Of a stretch of 64,000 bases of DNA, positions 39,696 through 48,209 are shown piece after piece. The notes under the pieces were generated by a model. The model saw only the letters and a program-made list of their open reading frames with translations, was not told the origin of the DNA and ran no database searches. Position numbers and translations under genes: made by a program. The stretch's first letter is position 1; every line of letters starts with the position of its first letter. Source of the stretch: Neisseriaceae bacterium TC5R-5 (lineage in GTDB: Bacteria; Pseudomonadota; Gammaproteobacteria; Burkholderiales; Chromobacteriaceae); assembly GCA_020830965.2 (NCBI GenBank), contig JACCFC020000006.1:62001-126000 (forward strand), in the 5' to 3' direction.

Positions 39696-39897
39696 TCAGA
39701 GATTAAACCAAACAGCCAACGCAGTATAGATGTTTAGGCAGTGTTAAACAGGGCTGTATGATATAGCTTTTGCTTCTGTGGATACTAGCGTTTCCGTGAA
39801 CTGAATTGTCTGTGTAATGAATAAATAAAGAGAATTGATTGTTTTGTGTTGAGACTCCGCTGTTGATTTGTTCCTGATCAATGGAAAGTTTGACGAC

Positions 39898-39931
39898 TTG
39901 TCATATTTCTGTAACCACAGCTTTTTATCCT
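39898..39931 (+). promoter_or_regulatory. PHO box and -10 element of phoB
   Basis: TTGTCATATTTCTGTAAC at 39898-39915 is a PHO box: two 7-base repeats separated by AT-rich four bases, close to CTGTCAT-N4-CTGTCAC. A TATCCT -10-like element begins 10 bases later at 39926, the usual spacing when the box replaces the -35. It implies PhoB autoactivation. Confidence 0.7.
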
Positions 39932-39956
39932 TAGCCGCACTAAACAAACGGGGAAC

Positions 39957-40649
39957 ATGTCTATGGCAGCGAATATTTTACTAGTTGAAGATGAGCCGGC
40001 TATTCAGGAGTTAATTGCTTTTAACCTCGTGCAGGTTGGTCATCAAGTATTACGTGCCAGTACCGGAGAGGCTGCTTTGGTTTTAATCCGAAATGTGCTT
40101 CCAGACCTTATCCTATTGGATTGGATGTTGCCGGGAGTAAGCGGCGTAGAGGTAGCCAAGCGTTTACGTAGTGACGAACGTACTCGCCATATACCGATTA
40201 TTATGTTGACCGCACGCTCAGATGAGCAAGACAAGATTACCGGCCTCGAATTGGGGGCCGATGACTATATAACTAAACCATTTTCGCCAAGGGAACTACA
40301 GGCACGTATTAAAGCGGTATTGCGTCGCCGCGCCCCGCAGATCACAGATGATACCGTTGAGGTGCAAGGCTTATGCCTAGACCCCGTCACGCACCGGGTA
40401 AGCAGCAACGACAGCATTGTGACGCTTGGCCCTACCGAGTTTCGTTTACTACATTTCTTTATGACCCACCCGGAACGGGTACATTCCCGAACGCAGTTAC
40501 TGGATCAGGTTTGGGGCGATCATGTTTTTGTTGAAGAGCGTACAGTTGATGTGCATATCCGCCGCTTACGCAGCGCCTTGGCTGCCACAGGGCATGCCGC
40601 ATTGGTGCAAACCGTACGTGGTACGGGTTATCGTTTTTCCTCTCGTTAG
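39957..40649 (+). CDS. phoB: Phosphate regulon response regulator PhoB
   Basis: OmpR/PhoB-type response regulator of 230 residues. The receiver domain has the phosphoacceptor aspartate in LPDLILLDWMLPG near residue 54, an acidic pair in LVEDEPAIQEL and the lysine in YITKPFSPREL. The winged-helix effector is at the C-terminus (RTQLLDQVWGDHVFVEERTVDVHIRRLR). GGGG at 39950-39953 is better spaced from a second ATG at 39963, which would shorten it by two residues. phoR follows within ten bases, and a PHO box lies upstream. Confidence 0.93.
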   Translation: MSMAANILLVEDEPAIQELIAFNLVQVGHQVLRASTGEAALVLIRNVLPDLILLDWMLPGVSGVEVAKRLRSDERTRHIPIIMLTARSDEQDKITGLELGADDYITKPFSPRELQARIKAVLRRRAPQITDDTVEVQGLCLDPVTHRVSSNDSIVTLGPTEFRLLHFFMTHPERVHSRTQLLDQVWGDHVFVEERTVDVHIRRLRSALAATGHAALVQTVRGTGYRFSSR

Positions 40650-40658
40650 AAAGATGGC

Positions 40659-41957
40659 ATGCACGAGTTTTTAAAGCGCACCTTGTCCTTGTTATTCAGC
40701 ATCCTGTTATTGGCTCTAATGATGGCTTGGTTTGGGTCAGTGGAGTTGGGTTTGATCACAGTGATTGCTGGCCTTGCAAGCTGGCTGGCGGTAAATCTCT
40801 ATCATCTGGCTCTATTATTACGCTGGTTACAGAGCCCCACCTTGGAACGCATGCCAGATGGCTTTGGTGCTTGGCATGCTGTATTTATGACCTTGTATCG
40901 AAACCGGCGTAGCCAACACCATAGCCAGAAAAAGCTGACTAATGTCTTGGAGCGTTTTATCAATGCCGGTGAGGCGATGCCGGATGGTGTCGTGGTTTTG
41001 GATGAAAATGATCGTATTGAATGGGTAAACCCTATGGCAGAGCCCCATTTGGGGCTCGATCGTAAACGGGATGTTGGTAATCAGATTCTTAATTTAGTCC
41101 GTCAACCTGCTTTTCATGCGTATATGCAGCAGGAGAGTTTTAGTCAGCCTCTAGTGTTACATTTTGCTCAGCCGCGCGAATTGGTCATCTCCTTACAATT
41201 GGTGCCGTTTGATTCGACGCGTAAATTATTACTCAGCCGAGATATTACCCAACTGGAGCGGGTGCAAACGGTGCTGAAAGATTTCGTTGCTAATGTGTCT
41301 CATGAATTGCGCACGCCTTTAACGGTTGTTGGTGGATTTTTAGAAACACTAGGTGATATGCCGAAGGTGGACGAAGCTACTTTTCGCCAGTTTCTACCGA
41401 TGATGCTTGAGCAGTCTAGACGGATGCAAACCCTGGTAGAGGACTTGCTTACCCTGTCACGTCTGGAAAACAGTGCCAAAGTTGAGATTGTGGAGAGAGT
41501 GGATATGCAGCTTATGCTGGACAGTTTGCGAGTGGAGGCTGAGGGCTTGTCGCAAGGGCACCATGAAATTGTTCTCAATAATTGTAGTCATGCCGTCTTA
41601 TGGGGTGCAACGCGCGAACTGCATTCAGCATTTAGCAATCTGGTTTCTAATGCCGTGCGCTATACCCCACCTGCAGGACGCATTACTTTGGCTTGGCAAG
41701 AACATGACAATGAATTACATTTTTCGGTGAGTGATAGTGGGATCGGTATTCCACGTGAACATATTCCGCGTCTGACTGAGCGATTCTATCGCGTTGATCG
41801 TGGGCGCTCTCGTAGTAGTGGCGGTACGGGTTTGGGGTTAGCCATTGTCAAGCATGTATTGGTTCGCCATCAAGCGCGGCTAGAAATCAGCAGTGAACCA
41901 GATAAGGGTAGTACCTTTGTCGTGATTTTTGCTCGAGATCGACATGGCGACAGATAA
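40659..41957 (+). CDS. phoR: Phosphate regulon sensor histidine kinase PhoR
   Basis: Membrane kinase of 432 residues. Two close N-terminal transmembrane segments (about residues 8-26 and 29-50) leave almost no periplasmic loop, as in PhoR. A PAS domain follows (about 100-200: AMPDGVVVLDENDRIEWVNPMAE), then the HisKA box FVANVSHELRTPLT near residue 212 and the HATPase with NLVSNAVRYTP, DSGIGIP and GGTGLGLAIV. It phosphorylates PhoB under phosphate limitation. No pst or phoU genes follow. Confidence 0.92.
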   Translation: MHEFLKRTLSLLFSILLLALMMAWFGSVELGLITVIAGLASWLAVNLYHLALLLRWLQSPTLERMPDGFGAWHAVFMTLYRNRRSQHHSQKKLTNVLERFINAGEAMPDGVVVLDENDRIEWVNPMAEPHLGLDRKRDVGNQILNLVRQPAFHAYMQQESFSQPLVLHFAQPRELVISLQLVPFDSTRKLLLSRDITQLERVQTVLKDFVANVSHELRTPLTVVGGFLETLGDMPKVDEATFRQFLPMMLEQSRRMQTLVEDLLTLSRLENSAKVEIVERVDMQLMLDSLRVEAEGLSQGHHEIVLNNCSHAVLWGATRELHSAFSNLVSNAVRYTPPAGRITLAWQEHDNELHFSVSDSGIGIPREHIPRLTERFYRVDRGRSRSSGGTGLGLAIVKHVLVRHQARLEISSEPDKGSTFVVIFARDRHGDR

Positions 41958-42148
41958 AAACATTTTGACATTAATGGTGATTTAATTTAAACGATATAAG
42001 ATAAATTTCTGTTTTTTATTAGAGCACAGCTCGTTTGTGAATAAGTGCCCGTTTCTGTAGTCAGCAAGGAAAGTTTTAGTATAAATAAAACTACGTTGGC
42101 TATTGTCACTTATTCTTGCGTACTTTCTCTACCTGAGTTGAGTTAACT

Positions 42149-44899
42149 ATGTCGCTGCGCCTGAAAACTATACTGGGTATCATGCTGATCGAAGCACTCA
42201 GCATTCTTTTGTATTTTGCTCTGAGTGTGATCTACGACTCCAGCTTTCAGGAATTAATCAAGCGTACGCAAGAACAAGCCTCCTTATTAGCTTATGCCAG
42301 TCAAGGTGCATTAAATAATAATGATCTCGTTGCGCTGCAACAACTTGCAGATAAAACAATAGCATCACAAGATATTGTTCTTGTGAGAATTGACGACCCG
42401 AAAAATAAGCCAGTAGTACAAGCCGACAATAGAGTGATAGCAGCTGAAAATATGACGTTGCAGGAAAAAATGTTTAACTCATCAACGGCAGATATTTATC
42501 GGGCGCAACGAGCTGTTATTGTTGATGGTAAGTTATTAGGGTATGTCGTCATCGGTGCCTCATTAACACCATATCAGACAGTAATGGATTATTTAAGGCA
42601 TTACTCGGTGATATTGGTCTTAGGTAAGGTTTTATTGTCGATCTTGTTTTCTGCCTTATTGGCAAATTATCTGGTGCGACAACTGAAATCTTTGCAACAG
42701 GCTACTCAAGTGATGAGCACAGGAGCAGTCGGTTATCAAATACCTCTTTCCGGAAGTGATGAATTCACGTCTACTAGAGCTTCATTTAATCTGATGTCAG
42801 AAAAACTAAAGGAAAGCTATACCCAACTGAAGCAGGCTTTGAATAAATCAGAACATAATGCGGCTACTTTATTATTGCGTGAACAAGAATTGTTGATCAA
42901 ACAAAAAATGTTAGATGCTATTAATCAGTTGCAGTATTTGTATATTAGCAATAAGGAATCTTTGGTTTTGTTTGAGTATGCACGAGATGTTGTGCTGGAT
43001 ATTAGTGGTGCACATTATGGATTATTCGCGGAAGTTATTTATGAAGTTAATGGGAAGCTACAATTACATATATTAGGTTTGTCTGATATTGACGTAGAGA
43101 AGGCTGGTAGTGAGTTATTTAAAAAATATCAAGTTGATGGGGCGGCATTGTTAGCCTCGCTGAGCAACTTATCAAAGTCTTCCGTCCTGCAGCGCCAGCC
43201 AGTTATTTATAATCAACCCGTTACCGATCTTCCTGCGGGCTCACCTCCTTTGACTAATTACTTAGGTATGCCCATTATTATTGGTGATAATGTGGTGGGA
43301 GTGATTGTCTTGTCTAATCATCCTTTTGGTTTCTCACAACAACATATTGAATTATTTAAACCACTATTGAATACCTGTGGCCAGTTGATTATCGCTAGTC
43401 GGGGCCGACGAGAATTAGAGCAAACCCGCCAGGCTTTGGCTAATAGTGAGTCCCAATTACGTAATATCGTTGATACTTCATTCGATGGCATTATCACCAC
43501 TAAAGAAGGTGTTATCAATTCGGCAAACCAAGCTGCTGAGTTGATTTTCCAAATACCCTCAGGGCAATTGCAAGGTAGAGAAGTGCTTAGTTTATTGACA
43601 GAAGAGAGTCTGCCGGATTACCAATGGTTGTGTAATGCTCAGCTTAGTACGGACCAAATACTTGGTAAGCAGGCTGATGTGTTGGGGAAGCGTGCGGATG
43701 GTTCACTATTTCCAATGGAATTGGCTGTAACTGAGATGGTGCTAGGTGAAAGGCTCTGCTTTAACTTAGTGGTGAGAGATATTTCAAAAAGAAAGTTGGC
43801 TGAAGCGCAGATTGAGAGCTTAGTGCGTGAGTTAGAGGCCAGCCGTGATTTGAGCCCTAATGGCTTTGTGGCGTTCGATTGTCATGAACGCCTACGTCTT
43901 ATTAACCCTGCCATGTTGAATATTTTGGGTAAAAGTGCCAGTGAAGCCACTATGTTGACTTTGCCTGACTTCGATTTTTTATTGTCAAGTATGAGTCAAA
44001 ATTCAGAACAGTATCGTGCTATTAAAGACTTAAAAGATGGCGAGTTTGATTTGTTAAATTTACACTACCCACAAAAACAAACTCTGAAACGTTTTCTGCG
44101 CATTCAGTATTCTGATGATGGGGTGTGTGATGGCTATTTGATTTATTTTCGTGATATTACTCAAGAAGCAAACTTGGATAAAATGCGAACTCAATTTTTA
44201 TCAACAGCCGCTCATGAACTACGCACTCCAACAGCAAGTATTGTTGGATATAGTGAATTGCTAAGTAAACATGAATTTAGTGAAGATGCCCGTAGTGAAA
44301 TTGTTAATACTATTTATAGGCAGTCATGTAATTTAGCCTCACTAATTAATGAACTATTGGATTTGGCTAGACTTGAGGCTAGGGCTAATCAGGATTTTGT
44401 TTATGTTTCAAAAAACTTGTCGGTTCTGGTTCAGGAGCTCTTAGAGAAGTGGCCTACTCCATTAGGGCGTATGTCTCCAAAATTATTAAATGAAATTGAT
44501 GGAATGGGTGTGGTAGTTGATCAAGATAAATTCAAAATTGCATTTAATAATGTTCTTTCTAATGCCTACAAATATTCAGATAATCAGCAAGAAGTAACCG
44601 TGGAACTACTGACGCGAATACATGAGGGCATACAACAATATGGTGTGCGAATTCATGATCGTGGAATAGGTATTCCAGAGCATTTGCATGGCAGAGTATT
44701 TGATCCTTTTTTTCGTGTTGATGCCTCATCGTCTAGATCATTGGGTAATGGGCTAGGTTTATCCTTAGTAAAAGAAATTATGAGTCTTTTAAATGGACAA
44801 GTAGAAATTTTTAGTCGGCCGGGGAAAGGAACTCAACTTACTCTTTGGCTACTTGCAGATAATCATTTTGTAGAATATATGGAAGGTTATCTACAATAA
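42149..44899 (+). CDS. Multidomain sensor histidine kinase (HAMP-GAF-PAS-PAS)
   Basis: Membrane kinase of 916 residues. An N-terminal transmembrane helix (about 7-29) and a second one (about 150-172) bracket a periplasmic sensor of about 120 residues. A HAMP linker follows, then a coiled-coil, a GAF-like domain (about 265-410), a PAS domain (about 435-550), and a second PAS-like domain (about 560-675). The HisKA box STAAHELRTPTASIVGYSELL has its histidine near residue 689; the HATPase has NNVLSNAYKYSD, DRGIGIP and NGLGLSLVKEI. There is no receiver. It ends 10 bases from the convergent HTH-receiver gene, the likely partner. The signal is unknown. Confidence 0.85.
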   Translation: MSLRLKTILGIMLIEALSILLYFALSVIYDSSFQELIKRTQEQASLLAYASQGALNNNDLVALQQLADKTIASQDIVLVRIDDPKNKPVVQADNRVIAAENMTLQEKMFNSSTADIYRAQRAVIVDGKLLGYVVIGASLTPYQTVMDYLRHYSVILVLGKVLLSILFSALLANYLVRQLKSLQQATQVMSTGAVGYQIPLSGSDEFTSTRASFNLMSEKLKESYTQLKQALNKSEHNAATLLLREQELLIKQKMLDAINQLQYLYISNKESLVLFEYARDVVLDISGAHYGLFAEVIYEVNGKLQLHILGLSDIDVEKAGSELFKKYQVDGAALLASLSNLSKSSVLQRQPVIYNQPVTDLPAGSPPLTNYLGMPIIIGDNVVGVIVLSNHPFGFSQQHIELFKPLLNTCGQLIIASRGRRELEQTRQALANSESQLRNIVDTSFDGIITTKEGVINSANQAAELIFQIPSGQLQGREVLSLLTEESLPDYQWLCNAQLSTDQILGKQADVLGKRADGSLFPMELAVTEMVLGERLCFNLVVRDISKRKLAEAQIESLVRELEASRDLSPNGFVAFDCHERLRLINPAMLNILGKSASEATMLTLPDFDFLLSSMSQNSEQYRAIKDLKDGEFDLLNLHYPQKQTLKRFLRIQYSDDGVCDGYLIYFRDITQEANLDKMRTQFLSTAAHELRTPTASIVGYSELLSKHEFSEDARSEIVNTIYRQSCNLASLINELLDLARLEARANQDFVYVSKNLSVLVQELLEKWPTPLGRMSPKLLNEIDGMGVVVDQDKFKIAFNNVLSNAYKYSDNQQEVTVELLTRIHEGIQQYGVRIHDRGIGIPEHLHGRVFDPFFRVDASSSRSLGNGLGLSLVKEIMSLLNGQVEIFSRPGKGTQLTLWLLADNHFVEYMEGYLQ

Positions 44900-44909
44900 T
44901 CGCCTGTTT

Positions 44910-45482
44910 CTATATTTCAAACTGTTCTCGAATAAGATTTTTTAGCTTATTAAAATCAAGTGGCTTGTGCATTAATACGATACTGTCGGGTAAACCACCC
45001 CTATCTTTGACATCTTCAGGGCTAAGGGCGGTGATAGCAATAATAAATGGTTGTTTTGATAGCCTATGTTGCTGTAGCGCTTCTAACATGGCGAAGCCAT
45101 CCATATTGGGCATAAGTAAGTCTGTGATAATAATATCTGGTTCCCACTCTCCTGCGCGGAGTAAGCCTTGAAAGCCATCGTTAACTGCATCCAGTTGTAA
45201 CGGTAAGCCAAAGCTTTGTAGCTGTAATTGATATAAGCGATTTAAATCGTGATCATCTTCTATGATTAATACTTTACAGGTATTGTCTTTGGGTTTGATT
45301 ACATCGGCTTGTTGTGTCGCCATGGCCTCTACCTCGCTTCGAGAGAGGCGCCGATGTCCCCCTACTGTTTTCCAAGCTCTAAGAGTATTGCTCTCAACCC
45401 AAAGTTGAATGGTGCGCAAGGAGACGCCAAGTAATTTTGCTGCTTCACCGGTACTGATTAAATCTGGATTGTTATTTGACAC
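44910..45482 (-). CDS. Response regulator with N-terminal MerR/excisionase-like HTH and C-terminal receiver
   Basis: Protein of 190 residues with reversed domain order. Residues about 8-55 (LISTGEAAKLLGVSLRTIQLWVESNTLRAWKTVGGHRRLSRSEVEAM) form an excisionase/MerR-like helix-turn-helix. A linker leads to a receiver domain from about residue 68 (KVLIIEDDHDLNRLY), with the phosphoacceptor in PDIIITDLLMPNMDGF near 117 and the lysine in VLMHKPLDFNKL. The start is a GTG at 45482 with a weak ribosome-binding site. It lies tail-to-tail with the 916-residue kinase. Targets unknown. Confidence 0.85.
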   Translation of the reverse strand: MSNNNPDLISTGEAAKLLGVSLRTIQLWVESNTLRAWKTVGGHRRLSRSEVEAMATQQADVIKPKDNTCKVLIIEDDHDLNRLYQLQLQSFGLPLQLDAVNDGFQGLLRAGEWEPDIIITDLLMPNMDGFAMLEALQQHRLSKQPFIIAITALSPEDVKDRGGLPDSIVLMHKPLDFNKLKNLIREQFEI

Positions 45483-45660
45483 TTAAAGCCATTCCATATT
45501 GGTTGACGTTATGGGGGGATTAAATTTTGTGTGTATTTATCATACTTTGCATATTATTCAATTACAAGGCATATTAGAATATTCGAAATAAACTGTAGCT
45601 CAATGCGTGTATTCGATTCTGTACTGTCGCTCTTATATTTTAGCTGAAGGCATGCATTCT
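45483..45660. other. AT-rich upstream region of the HTH-receiver gene
   Basis: Presumably carries the promoter of the minus-strand regulator gene. I see no ORF. A MITE-like repeat begins directly beyond it. Confidence 0.4.
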
Positions 45661-45740
45661 TTTAGGGCCGCTAACAAAACCTCGAAGAGTCCCTGAGCCT
45701 AGGCGCAACGCTGGATCAGGGGGGGTGTTAGCGGCTCTTA
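45661..45740 (-). repeat. MITE-like repeat, copy 2 (internally deleted)
   Basis: An 80-base element with ends GGGCCGCTAACAAAACCTCG and GTGTTAGCGGCTCTTA. In reverse orientation it matches copy 1 on both flanks (CCCTGATCCAGCGTTGCGCCT and CTCTTCGAGGTTTTGTTAGC) but lacks about 35 central bases present in copy 1. Confidence 0.75.
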
Positions 45741-45792
45741 ATATAGCTAATAGATATTATCGTCAGTAATAATACTCTGCAGTTTCTCTCAA

Positions 45793-45936
45793 TCAATCCA
45801 GCCAGGACGAAGTGTCATTTCTTCGTGGCAAGTCCCCATTAGTGCCCAGCCAGAATGATGTTTTTGCGTATTTAGGATCATCACCATTCTCAAAATAATA
45901 GTGTAGTTTGTTTGCGTTATCTGTCGGTTTTTCCAT
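45793..45936 (-). CDS. Possible 47-residue protein overlapping the end of rfbD
   Basis: An open frame of 47 codons starts with the ATG at 45936 inside the last codons of rfbD (20-base overlap) and stops at 45793. The product begins [20 protein letters not shown] and ends in a Trp-Leu-Asp tail. Its composition looks protein-like (aromatic residues, few rare amino acids). I recognise no family and see no independent ribosome-binding site; expression would depend on coupling with rfbD. It could be the tail of a decayed gene. Confidence 0.3.
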   Translation of the reverse strand: MEKPTDNANKLHYYFENGDDPKYAKTSFWLGTNGDLPRRNDTSSWLD

Positions 45937-46828
45937 CGTCTACTGTTCGTAGTTGGTCAAGTACTTGCTCTACCCCTCGCTGCCATGCAGGCAATTCCAT
46001 ACTGAATTGCTTAATTAACTTGCTGCAATTTAGTTGTGAGTTGTTCGGACGTTTAGCCGGTAATGGATATTGTGCGCTGGGTATTGGCTGTATAGCGTTA
46101 GCGGAGAGCTGTAATGCAAAGCCTTTTGCTATCGCCTGACTGACCACATATTGTGCATAGTGATACCAACTGCTGGTGCCTTGTGCCGTCAGGTGATAGG
46201 TGCCATAGGCAGTACTGCTGTTGAGGAGGTGGTTTCTGATTATTTCGGCGCTGACATCAGCAATTAAGGCTGCTGAAGTTGGTGAGCCAATCTGGTCAGC
46301 GACGACGCTAAGGCTATCTCGCTGTTGGGCCAGGCGCAGGATGGTCTTAAGAAAGTTGTTGCCATGGGCACCAAAGACCCAACTGGTGCGTAAGATCAGA
46401 TGTTGCGGATGAGCGGCGCGGATAGCTTCTTCGCCCAGCCATTTGCTCAATCCGTAAACCGATTGTGGGTTTGCCGGGTCATCTTCTGTGTAAGCGGTGT
46501 TTTTGCTACCGTCAAACACATAATCCGTTGAGTAATGGACAAGCCGCACCTTATGCTTGGCCGCCCAGTTGGCCATGATGGCCAGGGCGTGATGGTTTAT
46601 CGCCTGGGCTTGTTCTGGTTCATTCTCTGCCTGATCGACGGCGGTATACGCAGCGGGGTTGATGATGATGTCTGGCCGAACGGTATTCAGTGTGTCGAGT
46701 ATGCCGCGCTCTTGGGCCAAGTCCATTTGCTGACGTGTGCAGGCAATGACTTCTCCCAGTGGCGCTAGCGCTCGCTTGAGTTCAAAGCCAAGTTGTCCAT
46801 TAGCGCCGGTTAGTAGTAAACGAGTCAT
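45917..46828 (-). CDS. rfbD: dTDP-4-dehydrorhamnose reductase
   Basis: Short-chain reductase-like enzyme of 303 residues that makes dTDP-L-rhamnose. [21 protein letters not shown] holds the nucleotide-binding glycine motif; [22 protein letters not shown] and the catalytic YxxxK in [11 protein letters not shown] are typical of RmlD. An upstream in-frame start at 46915 lies in rfbB and is rejected; the ATG at 46828 overlaps the rfbB stop as ATGA. rfbA and rfbC are not in this window. Confidence 0.92.
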   Translation of the reverse strand: MTRLLLTGANGQLGFELKRALAPLGEVIACTRQQMDLAQERGILDTLNTVRPDIIINPAAYTAVDQAENEPEQAQAINHHALAIMANWAAKHKVRLVHYSTDYVFDGSKNTAYTEDDPANPQSVYGLSKWLGEEAIRAAHPQHLILRTSWVFGAHGNNFLKTILRLAQQRDSLSVVADQIGSPTSAALIADVSAEIIRNHLLNSSTAYGTYHLTAQGTSSWYHYAQYVVSQAIAKGFALQLSANAIQPIPSAQYPLPAKRPNNSQLNCSKLIKQFSMELPAWQRGVEQVLDQLRTVDDGKTDR

Positions 46829-47892
46829 GGTGTGCCTGCATATTGTTTGTTGACCCAGTCGCGGTATGCGCCGCTGCTGACATTCGCTACCCAGGCTTGA
46901 TTTTCCAGATACCAAAGTATGGTTTTGCGAATACCACTGCTAAAGGTTTCGTCTGGCTTCCAGCCAAGTTCCCGTTCAATTTTTCTGGCATCAATTGCAT
47001 AACGGCGGTCATGGCCAGGGCGATCGGTAATATAGCTAATTTGTGCAGCGTAGCTACTGCCATCAGCCTTGGGCTTGAGTTCGTCCAGAATGCTGCAAAT
47101 AGTCTGTACTACTTCAATATTAGGTTTCTCATTCCAGCCGCCGATATTGTAGGTTTCACCTAGACGGCCTGCTGCCAGAACCCGTCGAATGGCACTGCAG
47201 TGGTCTTTGACATATAGCCAGTCGCGTATTTGTAGGCCGTCGCCATAGATAGGTAAGGGTTTTCCTGCGAGTGCATTGAGAATAACCAGCGGAATCAGCT
47301 TCTCAGGGAAATGATAGGGACCATAATTATTACTGCAGTTGGTGGTAAGTACCGGGAGGCCATAAGTGTGATGCCAGGCCCGTACCAGATGATCGGAGGC
47401 TGCTTTTGATGCGGAGTAGGGGCTGTTCGGTTCATAAGGGTGCTGTTCGGTAAAGGGTGCAGCATCATTCGCCAGTGAGCCGTAGACTTCATCGGTAGAC
47501 ACATGCAGTAGCCGGAAAGCTGATTTTTGCTCGGTTGGCAGGGCTTCCCAATAGCGTCGTGTATTTTCCAACAGTTGAAAGGTGCCAACGATATTGGTTT
47601 GGATAAAGTCAGTTGGGCCATGGATGGAGCGGTCAACATGGCTTTCGGCGGCAAAATTGACCACAGCACGTGGCTGATATTGCGTTAGAAGTTGTGAGAT
47701 GAGCGGCGCATCACCAATGTCGCCTTGTACAAAAATATGATTTGGGTTGTTTTGCAACGATTTGAGCGTATCGAGATTACCCGCATAGGTGAGGGCATCC
47801 AGGTTGATGAGAGTTTCGTCACTTTGTGCCAGCCAATCGAGCACAAAGTTGCTACCAATAAAACCGGCTCCGCCGGTGACTAAGATGCTCAT
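46825..47892 (-). CDS. rfbB: dTDP-glucose 4,6-dehydratase
   Basis: Extended SDR enzyme of 355 residues converting dTDP-glucose to dTDP-4-keto-6-deoxyglucose. [21 protein letters not shown] is the NAD motif. The catalytic region has [11 protein letters not shown], and [23 protein letters not shown] holds the Yxxx[19 protein letters not shown] is highly specific for RmlB. It is co-transcribed with rfbD (4-base overlap) for O-antigen or other surface rhamnose. Confidence 0.94.
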   Translation of the reverse strand: MSILVTGGAGFIGSNFVLDWLAQSDETLINLDALTYAGNLDTLKSLQNNPNHIFVQGDIGDAPLISQLLTQYQPRAVVNFAAESHVDRSIHGPTDFIQTNIVGTFQLLENTRRYWEALPTEQKSAFRLLHVSTDEVYGSLANDAAPFTEQHPYEPNSPYSASKAASDHLVRAWHHTYGLPVLTTNCSNNYGPYHFPEKLIPLVILNALAGKPLPIYGDGLQIRDWLYVKDHCSAIRRVLAAGRLGETYNIGGWNEKPNIEVVQTICSILDELKPKADGSSYAAQISYITDRPGHDRRYAIDARKIERELGWKPDETFSSGIRKTILWYLENQAWVANVSSGAYRDWVNKQYAGTP

Positions 47893-48209
47893 AATATTGC
47901 CTTTTGTTTAAAGCTAATTGTCCGTCAAGGTGTCTGTAATTAACAAATTTGTATTATTTTGCCATGATTAGCGGGGCAAGTTTGTACGATATAGACATTC
48001 AGAGTGTTTTTATTAAGTTTCTATTGTCTATATTTCTGCAATTTTGTCGCAGAAATAGTGTCATATCGCAGAGTTTAATGCTGTTATTCTGAGCTTGAGT
48101 GAGAGAAAACAAGATAAGCTGTAATGCGTATGCGGGCTCTTGATCAAGCGGTACCGTGTATCATCTGACTTTATATTTATCTACATAATCCCCAAACCGA
48201 GTCTTGCGT
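47893..48209. other. Divergent promoter region of rfbB and relA, with a hairpin
   Basis: A gene-free interval of about 320 bases, AT-rich. A perfect 9-base stem, TATTTCTGC at 48031-48039 with GCAGAAATA at 48049-48057, surrounds a 9-base loop. Otherwise I see nothing assignable. Confidence 0.45.
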
